Of a stretch of 20,987 bases of DNA, positions 13,251 to 20,369 are shown in pieces. Numbering within the stretch: position 1 is the first letter of the stretch; each line of letters opens with the position of its first letter. The notes beneath the pieces were generated by a model. It did not search any database. It had not been told where the DNA came from and saw only the letters and a list, made by a program, of their open reading frames with translations. Both the position numbers and the translations under genes were made by a program. The stretch covers positions 1-20,987 of the forward strand of contig NZ_CALIIS010000028.1 of assembly GCF_938017705.1 (NCBI RefSeq). Direction: 5' to 3'. The stretch is from an uncultured Campylobacter sp. (GTDB lineage: Bacteria; Campylobacterota; Campylobacteria; Campylobacterales; Campylobacteraceae).

Positions 13251-15968
13251 TTATTTAGCTTTAAAGAGGCTAAATTTTAATCCCTTTCGGCTCATTATTA
13301 GCGAAGGTAGGATTATGAGCGCGCCCAAAAGCAGCAGGCTCATCGCTAGACATATCAGCAGCCCGAAGTAGATCGTAGGCCAGAAATTGCTCATCATCAT
13401 CACGCTAAATCCCAAAATGATCGCAAACGACGTATAATACATCGCGTATCCGATACTTGCGTGGCTCGCGCGGATCGCCGCAGCCTCGTCGCCGCTGCGC
13501 GCAAACTCCCGCTTGTAGCGGTAGATGTAGTGGATGACGTCGTCAACGCCGATACCGATACTAATCGCCGCTATCGTGATACTCATGATATCTAGCGGAA
13601 TGCCCGCAACTCCCATGATACCGAAGCAGGCGCAAAGCGGGATCAAATTTACGACGATCGCGATAAGCGCGTATGAAAAGGAGCGAAAGATGATCACGAA
13701 AAGCACGAAAAGCACGAGCACAGTGATGCCCAGAGTGCCTATCTGCGAGCTCACCAGGCTTTGAAGCATATTGTTGTAAAGTACCATTATGCCGCTAATC
13801 TGCACCGTGACGTTATCTTTGGCGAGCAGGGAGTCCAGATCGCGCTTAAGATCGGCTAGGAATTGCGCCCTGCGGAGATTCGGATCGCTATCTATCGTGC
13901 GGATGCTAAGGTGCGCCTCGTTCGCTTCGATATTTACAAAGGGCGAAAGTACCAATTCGCGGTAGTTTGCGGGCATTTCAGAGTAGATCAAAGCAAGGCT
14001 TAGATCGTCCAGATCGCGCCCTTGATTAATCTGTTTGCCGAGTTTTAAAAGCGATGCGAGCGAGCTTACGTTGCCGATAAACTCGTGCCCTGCGATGTTT
14101 TTGTCCTTCAAAAAATCATCTATTTTGCCGATGATACGCATCTTTTCGGAGGTGAACCAATACTGCGGCTTGTTTTCGTTGGCGGCGTATTCGGCTTCGA
14201 AATCGCCAAAATCGTCGCTCGCGGTGGAATTCTGCTCTGAATTTGCGGCGCCGCTTGGCTGCGCTGCCGCAGCGGAGCTTTGCTCGGAAAAATTTTGATC
14301 ATTAAAATTTTGCACCGCCGCGGTAGAATTTTGAGCGGCGGAATTTTGCCCCGCGGGATTGGAATTTTCGCCGTTCTTAGAATTCGCGCTGCCGCTTGCG
14401 GAATTTTTGCTCTCACTAGCGGGATTTGCGCCGCCCGCACTTTTAAATTTAACGACGATATCAAGCGGGATCGTTCCGCCGAGATTTGTATCGATGACCT
14501 CCATACCCGCGCGGATGTCGGTGCTTTTTTTGAAGTAGCCGATGAAGCTGTTTTCGACGCGCAGCTGTGAGATGCCGTACAGCCCAAAGATCACCGCTGC
14601 AGCGCACACTCCGTAGACCACGCCTCTGCTACGCAGCGCCGTTTCGGCGCACCAAAGCGTAAATTTAAAGTGCTGCTCGAAGCTGCGATTATTGTGCGTG
14701 CGCCTTAGAAGCGACATAACTGCGCCGAATACTCCAAATGCCGTAACTAGCGAGATACTGATGCCTACGCTCATCATAATTCCCAGAGAAATTACGGGCT
14801 TTATATCGCAAAAAATTAGCGACATAAAGCCGATAACGGTCGTAAAGATCGCGAAAAAGCAGGGTCTTGCGCGCTCGCGCAGCACCGCATAAACGAGCTG
14901 ACGCTGCGAAAAGGCGTGAAAGCGCGCGCTAAACTCGCGGTAGGCGACGATTAGGTGGATACAGACCGAAACCGTTATGATGAGCTGAAGCGCTATGAAA
15001 TTTGAGCTAATCACCGTGACCTCAAAGCTCAAAAAGCCGAATAATCCCGCTGCAAGCACGACCGAATACGCGCAGATGATAAGCGGTAGCAGGATAAATT
15101 TCGCCTGTCTAAAAAAGAGCCAAAAGCACGCCAAAAGCAGTACCAAGGCGCCGAGTCCGTAGGTCGCCAGATCCGAGCGGACGTAGCCTACCATATCGTC
15201 GGCGATCATATTTAGTCCGCCCAAAAATAATTGGTCGCCCGCAAATTCCTTCTCAAAGCCCGCGATCAACGCGCGCAAAGCCACAATGTCGCGGTGATCC
15301 TTTTCGCGTAGTTCGTCGCGGTAGGATTTGAAATTTTGCTCCGAAGCTTTAAGCACGTCTTTGAGCTGTAAAATTTGAGCTTTGGAACTATTGCCCTCGC
15401 GCTCCGCTTGCTTTAGAGCGCTTTTGGCTCCGTCTCTTAAGCGCAAAAGCTCCTCGTAGCGAGTCTGCGGCTTTAAATTTATTAAAATTGCGGTAGTGCG
15501 AAGATCGGCGCTTACTAAATTTGACGCATAAAAGGGGCTCGTAGAAAGCTCGCGCCTAGCCGCGGTTAAATTTACGTCCGCGTCGGTAAGAGTGGGTATG
15601 TGCTTAAGTAGCTCGCTCATACCCTCGCTTTTGTTTAGCAAAAGCGGCACGTTCGTGATATCCGTGACGCTAGCGACGAAATCCAGCTTAGAAAAAGCTG
15701 CGTCCATCTGCGCTATCTTGCGGATCGTCTCGGGCGCTAAAAGATCGCCCGCGGGAGTGTAGGCGACGACTAAGAAATTCGGCGTTTCGTAGCGCTTGGA
15801 TACTTCGCGCCAAATTTGAAGGTCTTTGTCATTATCTAGTAGAAGCGTCTGGCTCGAAGCGTCGATCTCGAGCTTTGTGGAGTAATATCCGAAAAAGAGC
15901 GCCAGCGCGGTAAACAGCGCGAGCGTGATTTTCGGAAACGCGACGATTAGGCGAAAAATTTTTTTCAA
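13251..15968 (-). CDS. RND/MMPL-family lipid exporter (HpnN-like)
   Basis: A 905-residue inner-membrane RND-superfamily protein related to HpnN/MMPL hydrophobe exporters. TM1 lies at about 10-28, a first periplasmic domain at about 30-265, and TM2-6 at about 268-415. A second periplasmic domain with a low-complexity insertion (about 508-590, Asn/Ser/Ala/Gln-rich with repeated QNS and QNF units) comes next, followed by TM8-12 at about 720-890. The second half carries the RND proton-relay-like motif GVDDVIHY with D809/D810; the matching site in the first half reads VSVCIHL without an acid. It starts 23 bases after the mlaC-like stop and probably moves phospholipid or another lipid together with the MlaC- and MlaA-like products. 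From memory the C. jejuni counterpart is Cj1373. Confidence 0.87.
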   Translation of the reverse strand: MKKIFRLIVAFPKITLALFTALALFFGYYSTKLEIDASSQTLLLDNDKDLQIWREVSKRYETPNFLVVAYTPAGDLLAPETIRKIAQMDAAFSKLDFVASVTDITNVPLLLNKSEGMSELLKHIPTLTDADVNLTAARRELSTSPFYASNLVSADLRTTAILINLKPQTRYEELLRLRDGAKSALKQAEREGNSSKAQILQLKDVLKASEQNFKSYRDELREKDHRDIVALRALIAGFEKEFAGDQLFLGGLNMIADDMVGYVRSDLATYGLGALVLLLACFWLFFRQAKFILLPLIICAYSVVLAAGLFGFLSFEVTVISSNFIALQLIITVSVCIHLIVAYREFSARFHAFSQRQLVYAVLRERARPCFFAIFTTVIGFMSLIFCDIKPVISLGIMMSVGISISLVTAFGVFGAVMSLLRRTHNNRSFEQHFKFTLWCAETALRSRGVVYGVCAAAVIFGLYGISQLRVENSFIGYFKKSTDIRAGMEVIDTNLGGTIPLDIVVKFKSAGGANPASESKNSASGSANSKNGENSNPAGQNSAAQNSTAAVQNFNDQNFSEQSSAAAAQPSGAANSEQNSTASDDFGDFEAEYAANENKPQYWFTSEKMRIIGKIDDFLKDKNIAGHEFIGNVSSLASLLKLGKQINQGRDLDDLSLALIYSEMPANYRELVLSPFVNIEANEAHLSIRTIDSDPNLRRAQFLADLKRDLDSLLAKDNVTVQISGIMVLYNNMLQSLVSSQIGTLGITVLVLFVLFVIIFRSFSYALIAIVVNLIPLCACFGIMGVAGIPLDIMSITIAAISIGIGVDDVIHYIYRYKREFARSGDEAAAIRASHASIGYAMYYTSFAIILGFSVMMMSNFWPTIYFGLLICLAMSLLLLGALIILPSLIMSRKGLKFSLFKAK

Positions 15969-15991
15969 ATACCGCTCTTTTAGGCGCGCCG

Positions 15992-16576
15992 CTATTCGCC
16001 GCTATTGATGACGGTGGAATTTAGTCGCTTTATGAGCTCGTCAAAGCCCAAATTTTGCGTTACGTCGCCTAGCTGCGAGCGGTAGGTCTGAATTAGGCTG
16101 ACACCCACGATATCGACGTCGTAGATGCGCCAATCAGAGCCGTTAGGATAAAATTTAAAATCTATGTCGTAGTTTTTCTGCTCGCCGATGACCTGCGTTT
16201 TTAGCACGCGGCGCTTATCGCTCGGACTTTGTTTGCTTAGCACCTTCATATCCTGATCGGTATAAAGCGAAAGTTTTTCGATAAAGGAGCGCTTTAGATG
16301 CGCCTCGAAAGCTTTATTAAATTCCGCGATCTGCGCAGGGCTAAGGCTTGCGTAATGTTTAGCAAGTGAAAGCTTTGCCATCATTTTATAATCAAAATAG
16401 CCGTCGAAAAGCGCAAAGATTTTTGCGGGCTTTGCATCTTTTGGTGCGCCGCTCCGCATGATGCCTACGGCCTCGGCGACCTTTTGGCTCATCACGGGCT
16501 CGATATCCGCATCGCTAATAGCGTGCGCCGAAATCAAAAGCGCTCCGCAAAGCGCTAGAACTTTTAAAATTTTCAT
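15992..16576 (-). CDS. mlaC: MlaC/Ttg2D-family periplasmic lipid-binding protein
   Basis: A 194-residue periplasmic protein of the MlaC (toluene-tolerance Ttg2D, also HpnM) family, which carries phospholipid across the periplasm. The signal peptide has a likely cleavage after A-H-A at about residue 19. Family segments are visible: FDYKMMAKLSLAKHY, SPAQIAEFNKAFEAHLKRSF, and WRIYDVDIVGVSLIQTYRSQ at the C-terminal half. It begins 2 bases after the mlaA stop and sits between mlaA and the RND gene, so it is the natural shuttle between an outer-membrane lipoprotein and an inner-membrane RND transporter. An RND-linked MlaC of this kind could equally be called HpnM-like. Confidence 0.9.
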   Translation of the reverse strand: MKILKVLALCGALLISAHAISDADIEPVMSQKVAEAVGIMRSGAPKDAKPAKIFALFDGYFDYKMMAKLSLAKHYASLSPAQIAEFNKAFEAHLKRSFIEKLSLYTDQDMKVLSKQSPSDKRRVLKTQVIGEQKNYDIDFKFYPNGSDWRIYDVDIVGVSLIQTYRSQLGDVTQNLGFDELIKRLNSTVINSGE

Positions 16577-16578
16577 TG

Positions 16579-17301
16579 TTATTCCTTTATTAGTTTCTCG
16601 CGATTTTGCTCGTAAGCATCGCGTAAAAATGGATACAGATCTACCGCATCTTTGGTCATTTTTTCATAAAATTCCGGATCGCGCGAGTAATCGTTGAATA
16701 GTCTAAATCCGTTGACGGAATTTCGTACCGTACCGTCTTTGATATAGTCTATCGGATTTGTGAAATAATCCCCCACCATTCCGAAAGTATCGCGTAGATT
16801 ACTCTGCCCTAATATCGGCCAGACGATGTGCGGACCTGCCGGCACGCCCCAATATCCGAGCGTCTGCCCGAAATCCTCGTCGTGGCGCGAAATCCCGTAG
16901 TATTTGCCCGCCATATCGTTAAGCCCGCCGAAGCCAACGGTCGAGTTGATCAAAAACCGTTTCGTCTCGTCCCAAGAATTTTCAAATTTACCCTGCAATA
17001 GGTTGTTTACGAGCCTTATCGGATATAAAATATTATAGAAAAAATTTGAAAACGCGCCCTGGATCGGATCGGGCATTACGTAATCGTAGCCGCTGGCTAC
17101 GGGGGTTAATATGTATGAGTAAAATACGTCGTTAAAGCTCGTCATAACGCGGTTATAGCCGCTAAGCGGATCGAAAACCTCGCGCTTGGCAAACTCCTCG
17201 TCAAAACCATCCGTATCGCCGCTAGGCGCCGCGTCTTGCTTTTGCGAGCAACCGCAGAGTGCCAATGCCGCGGCTAAGAATATAATTTTTATAAATTTCA
17301 A
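16579..17301 (-). CDS. mlaA: MlaA/VacJ-family outer-membrane lipoprotein
   Basis: Lipoprotein that in E. coli sits with porins in the outer membrane and removes phospholipid from the outer leaflet. The 240-residue protein has lipobox L15-C16-G17-C18 and family segments DPLSGYNRVM, FSNFFYNI, FLINSTVGFGGLNDMA, DEDFGQTLGYWGVPAGPH and LRDTFG. TTG at 17301 is chosen as the start: AAGAAGGG lies 6 bases before it and the signal peptide begins there. An ATG at 17325 would fall at the predicted transcription start with no ribosome-binding site. It is the first gene of the mlaA-mlaC-RND operon. From memory this matches C. jejuni Cj1371. Confidence 0.93.
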   Translation of the reverse strand: MKFIKIIFLAAALALCGCSQKQDAAPSGDTDGFDEEFAKREVFDPLSGYNRVMTSFNDVFYSYILTPVASGYDYVMPDPIQGAFSNFFYNILYPIRLVNNLLQGKFENSWDETKRFLINSTVGFGGLNDMAGKYYGISRHDEDFGQTLGYWGVPAGPHIVWPILGQSNLRDTFGMVGDYFTNPIDYIKDGTVRNSVNGFRLFNDYSRDPEFYEKMTKDAVDLYPFLRDAYEQNREKLIKE

Positions 17302-17332
17302 ATGTGACCCTTCTTTATAAATCAAAATGGCG

Positions 17333-17361
17333 ATTTTACAAGTTTAAAGAAATTTTGTCAA
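17333..17361 (-). promoter_or_regulatory. Sigma-70 promoter of the mlaA-mlaC-RND operon
   Basis: On the minus strand TTGACA (17361-17356), a 17-base spacer and TAAAAT (17338-17333) form a near-consensus promoter, unusual here for having a good -35. The predicted start near 17326 gives a leader of about 25 bases that contains AAGAAGGG and leads to the TTG start. Confidence 0.8.
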
Positions 17362-17428
17362 TAAAGGTAAAATTTCATATAGAATTTCCCTCTTTATATC
17401 GCAAAATAAAGCCTGCAGCTCTTTAAGA

Positions 17429-17448
17429 AATATATCAGAGGATATATT
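17429..17448. promoter_or_regulatory. Inverted repeat, candidate ModE operator
   Basis: AATATATC-AGAG-GATATATT is a perfect 8-bp-arm palindrome with a 4-base spacer, 37 bases before the modE start. It overlaps the most likely modE -10 region (TATTATAAAAT, 17445-17455). The TATAT content recalls the ModE box of E. coli, but half-site order and spacing differ. Autoregulation by ModE is inferred. Confidence 0.45.
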
Positions 17449-17484
17449 ATAAAATCACGTGAAAGTAAATAAGAAAGGATGAAA

Positions 17485-18273
17485 ATGGACGCAAAATTTG
17501 TTTTGGAATTCCTGCTTGGCAACAAAGCATCGCTTTTAGCCAAACACATTAAGCTGCTTAAGGCCGTAGATGAGACTAAAAGTATTACAAAGGCCGCAGA
17601 GATCGTAGGAGTGTCGTATAAAAACGGCTGGGATGCGCTAAATTTAATCAACAACGCGAGCAAAAAGCCCCTCATCGTCCGCACTCAAGGTACTAAGAAA
17701 AATAGCGGCTCGGAGCTCACTCCATACGCTCACAAGCTGATTCGCGCTTATGATGCTATCAGCCACGCGGGCGAGACGTTTTTGAGTGAAATTTTAAAGC
17801 TTGACGAGATCACCGAAGAGAGCCTTTTAAGCTTAGAGAAGATCGGTATGAAGCTTTCTGCGCGCAATCAGCTAAGTGTTGAGATTACGGATATTCAAAC
17901 AGGCGCTGTAAATTCTCAAATCACGGCTAAACTCGCAGGTGGCGAAATTTTATGCGCGACGGTAACCGTAGAGAGCGAAAAAAATTTAGGGCTAAAGGCG
18001 GGCAAGGATGTGCTGTTTTTATTTAAGGCCCCAAGCGTCATCATTGCCAAAAGAAGCTCGGAGAAGCTAAAACTTAGTACGGCGAATCAAATCAAGGGCA
18101 CGATTAGCGAGGTCAAAATCGGCGCGGTAAACGCAGAGATCTGTCTAGGCACAAGCTCGCATCAAAACATCACCGCGATCATCACGCGAGAATCTGCCAC
18201 CGCGATGGCTCTAGGAGTAGGAGATGAAGTAACGGCGATCATCGAGCCTAGCGAGATTATTATTGGCGCGTAA
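17485..18273 (+). CDS. modE: ModE-family molybdate-responsive regulator
   Basis: Transcription regulator that senses molybdate and usually represses its uptake genes. The 262-residue protein has a winged-HTH DNA-binding domain at about 21-100 (HIKLLKAVDETKSITKAAEI, GVSYKNGWDALNLINN). It is followed by two Mop/TOBE domains at about 125-190 (SARNQLSVEITDIQTGAVNS) and 199-262 (TANQIKGTISEVKIGAVNAE), the full ModE layout. Two ATGs are close together: the first (17479) overlaps the AAAGGA ribosome-binding site, so the second at 17485, 5 bases after it, is preferred. The gene is transcribed away from mlaA and lies 101 bases upstream of modA. Confidence 0.93.
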   Translation: MDAKFVLEFLLGNKASLLAKHIKLLKAVDETKSITKAAEIVGVSYKNGWDALNLINNASKKPLIVRTQGTKKNSGSELTPYAHKLIRAYDAISHAGETFLSEILKLDEITEESLLSLEKIGMKLSARNQLSVEITDIQTGAVNSQITAKLAGGEILCATVTVESEKNLGLKAGKDVLFLFKAPSVIIAKRSSEKLKLSTANQIKGTISEVKIGAVNAEICLGTSSHQNITAIITRESATAMALGVGDEVTAIIEPSEIIIGA

Positions 18274-18332
18274 TAGGGTGAAATTGGGTGCGCAAAATTT
18301 TAAAATTTAAGGCGTAAATTTAAAATTTTAGA

Positions 18333-18338
18333 TACAAT
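18333..18338 (+). promoter_or_regulatory. Possible -10 box of the modA operon
   Basis: TACAAT, preceded by TTTTAGA and AT-rich DNA, lies 37 bases before the modA ATG. It would give a leader of about 30 bases containing the short hairpins at 18344-18359 and an AAAGG ribosome-binding site. No copy of the AATATATC palindrome is seen here. Confidence 0.4.
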
Positions 18339-18374
18339 TCAATTCTCGGTGAGAGCCGAAACGAAAGGCATAAA

Positions 18375-19142
18375 ATGAAGTTGAAAGCAGTGCTTTTAGG
18401 AATTTTAACCGCAGGCGCGCTTAGCGCAGGCGAGGTCAGCGTCGCAGCCGCTGCGAACACGACGTATGCGTTTGACGAGATCAAGGCGGAATTTGCCAAG
18501 CTGCATCCGCAAACTACGCTAAACGTGAGCTTGGGCGCCAGCGGTGCGCTTAGCACGCAGATCAAAAACGGCGCGCCGTTTGATATTTTTATGGCGGCGG
18601 ATATGAAATTTGCAGACGATCTGCATAAAGAGGGCCTTGCGATGGCGCCTGCCAAAACCTACGCAAAGGGTAAGGTGGCGATGTTTAGCGTGCGCGGCGT
18701 AGATCTTAGCAAGGGGCTTGAAATTTTAAAAGACCCTAGCGTTAAAACGATTTCGATAGCAAATCCAAAGACCGCTCCTTACGGCACCGCAAGCGTACAG
18801 GCCTTTCAAAAAGCGGGAGTTTACGATGAGATCAAAGGCAAAATCGTAGAAGCAAAATCGATCGGCGAGGCTCTTTCGCAAGCGCTTAAAGCTTCCGACG
18901 TCGGCTTTATCGCGGCTAGCGCGATGTATGCGCCTAAGATGACAAAGGACGGCTGCAACGATAAGCCTTGCAAAGAGGGCGAAAATTTCGTCTTGGTCGG
19001 TACCGACCTCTACGAGCCGATAGCTCAAGGCATGGTCATGCTAAACCGCGCCAAAGACAATGCCGAAGCCAAGGCGTTTTATGATTTTATCCTAAGCGAT
19101 AAGGGTAAGGCGATCTTTGCTAAATACGGATACGAGTTTTAA
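18375..19142 (+). CDS. modA: Molybdate ABC transporter substrate-binding protein
   Basis: Periplasmic protein that captures molybdate (or tungstate) for the ModBC importer. The 255-residue protein has a signal peptide with likely cleavage near A-L-S-A at about 18, then the family pattern EVSVAAAANTTYAFDEIKAEF. It continues with LGASGALSTQIKNGAPFDIFMAAD (ligand-binding Ser region), IANPKTAPYGTASVQAF and VGFIAASAMY. An insertion DGCNDKPCKEG with two Cys could form a disulfide. AAAGG lies 8 bases before the ATG. The stop overlaps the next start as TAATG, so the two are coupled. Specificity for molybdate over tungstate is inferred from the linked modE and Mop genes. Confidence 0.95.
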   Translation: MKLKAVLLGILTAGALSAGEVSVAAAANTTYAFDEIKAEFAKLHPQTTLNVSLGASGALSTQIKNGAPFDIFMAADMKFADDLHKEGLAMAPAKTYAKGKVAMFSVRGVDLSKGLEILKDPSVKTISIANPKTAPYGTASVQAFQKAGVYDEIKGKIVEAKSIGEALSQALKASDVGFIAASAMYAPKMTKDGCNDKPCKEGENFVLVGTDLYEPIAQGMVMLNRAKDNAEAKAFYDFILSDKGKAIFAKYGYEF

Positions 19143-19534
19143 TGATTAGAGCGAGAATCAACGAAATTTTACAAAAAGACGGCATCCATTCTGTAGGATT
19201 TATTGCAGGCGGCATCAAGCTACGTGGCGTATTTCTGCAGCTAAGTAGCGAGCTTAAGGTGGGTAGCGAAGTTTACGTGGGCTTTAAAAGCACCGATGTG
19301 CTTTTATCTCGCGAAGCCCTAAGTGGTGTATCTAGCGAAAATGAAATTCACGGCAAGATTATGAGCCTAAGCTTAGGTGAAATTCTATGCACGCTCAGGT
19401 TTGAAGGCAAGATAAGCTTTGATGTGCTCATTAGCGCGCATTCTGCGCAGGAGCTTGCTTTACGCGAGGGCGACGAGGTTTTCGCATACATTAGCGCCAC
19501 TGCGATATATATAGAAAAATATGATAACGATTGA
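19142..19534 (+). CDS. Two-domain Mop/TOBE molybdate-binding protein
   Basis: A 130-residue protein made of two TOBE-like halves (about 2-58, RARINEILQKDGIHSVGFIA, and about 66-126, NEIHGKIMSLSLGEILCTLR), each ending in a VYVGFKSTDVLLSRE- or VFAYISATAIYIEK-type strand. This is the di-Mop plan also seen in the C-terminal half of ModE, but with no DNA-binding domain, so a cytoplasmic molybdate-binding, storage or sensing role is likely. It lies between modA and modC, overlapping modA by 1 base and modC by 14. As I recall, C. jejuni has a similar protein (Cj0302c) in its mod cluster, followed there by modB; here modC follows directly. Confidence 0.83.
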   Translation: MIRARINEILQKDGIHSVGFIAGGIKLRGVFLQLSSELKVGSEVYVGFKSTDVLLSREALSGVSSENEIHGKIMSLSLGEILCTLRFEGKISFDVLISAHSAQELALREGDEVFAYISATAIYIEKYDND

Positions 19535-20369
19535 TTGTAAGAAAAAAATCAGTGATGATTTCTCGATTGATGCTCGCTTAGAGATTAACAAAGGCTCGTT
19601 TGTATGCCTATATGGGCGCAGCGGCAGCGGTAAGACTACACTGCTGCGCATTTTGGCTGGATTTTTGCGCGCAGATAGCGGTAGCATAAAAGACGGCGAT
19701 CGCGTGCTACAAGAAGGCAATGAATTCTTAAGTGCGGGCAAGCGCAGAATCGGCTTTTTGTTTCAAGACTACGCACTTTTTGAGAATATGAGCGTGACGG
19801 GCAATCTACTTTTTGCCAGAAACGATCCGCAAAAAGCTGCGATGCTGCTTGAAATTTTAGAGCTTAGCGAGTTTGCGAAATCCGGCGTAGAGGGTCTTAG
19901 CGGCGGACAGAAGCAGCGCGTAGCACTTGCTCGCGCACTGATGCAAGAGCCTGAAATTTTGCTACTTGACGAGCCGCTTTCGGCGCTTGATTTTACGATG
20001 CGCGAAAAAATTCAAGAGTATCTGCTAAAGATCCACGAGCAGTTTCATCAGACCGTGATTTTGGTAAGCCACGACGTAAGCGAGATTTATAGACTTTGCA
20101 AGCGAGTTTATGAGATGAAGGACGGCAGGATCGTTCGCACCGGTACGCCAGAGGAAATTTTTCTTAAAACTAGCGGCTCGCAGAAGTTTTCTTTCGTGGG
20201 CAAGATTGTCGATTTGCAAGCACGCGACGGGGTCAAAGTGGCTGTCGTAGCGATCGGCAGCCAGCTGTGCGAAGTGGTGCTAAGCAATGCAGAAGCCGAT
20301 GGCTTGCAAGTAGGCGACGAGGTCAAAGCGGGTGCCAAAGCCTTTAATATCACTCTGCGTAAAATTTAA
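19521..20369 (+). CDS. modC: Molybdate ABC transporter ATP-binding protein
   Basis: Cytoplasmic ATPase that powers molybdate import. The 282-residue protein shows Walker A GRSGSGKTT at 32-40, Q-loop FQDYALF, ABC signature LSGGQKQR at 126-133, Walker B LLLDEP with D150/E151, and H-loop VSHD with H184. A C-terminal TOBE domain at about 225-282 (FVGKIVDLQARDGVKVAVVA), which in ModC binds oxyanion and regulates transport, separates it from generic ABC ATPases. All catalytic motifs are intact. The ATG at 19521 lies within the upstream gene (14-base overlap). No permease gene is adjacent, so its membrane partner must be encoded elsewhere. Confidence 0.93.
   Translation: MITIDCKKKISDDFSIDARLEINKGSFVCLYGRSGSGKTTLLRILAGFLRADSGSIKDGDRVLQEGNEFLSAGKRRIGFLFQDYALFENMSVTGNLLFARNDPQKAAMLLEILELSEFAKSGVEGLSGGQKQRVALARALMQEPEILLLDEPLSALDFTMREKIQEYLLKIHEQFHQTVILVSHDVSEIYRLCKRVYEMKDGRIVRTGTPEEIFLKTSGSQKFSFVGKIVDLQARDGVKVAVVAIGSQLCEVVLSNAEADGLQVGDEVKAGAKAFNITLRKI

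Noticed and set aside
14120..14587. 155-codon minus-strand frame inside the RND gene
   Set aside because: It is an out-of-frame shadow of the low-complexity region of the RND gene with Pro/Ser/Arg-rich nonsense composition.
17302..17325. ATG start of mlaA at 17325
   Set aside because: It falls at the predicted transcription start and has no ribosome-binding site; the TTG at 17301 has AAGAAGGG at good spacing and begins the signal peptide.
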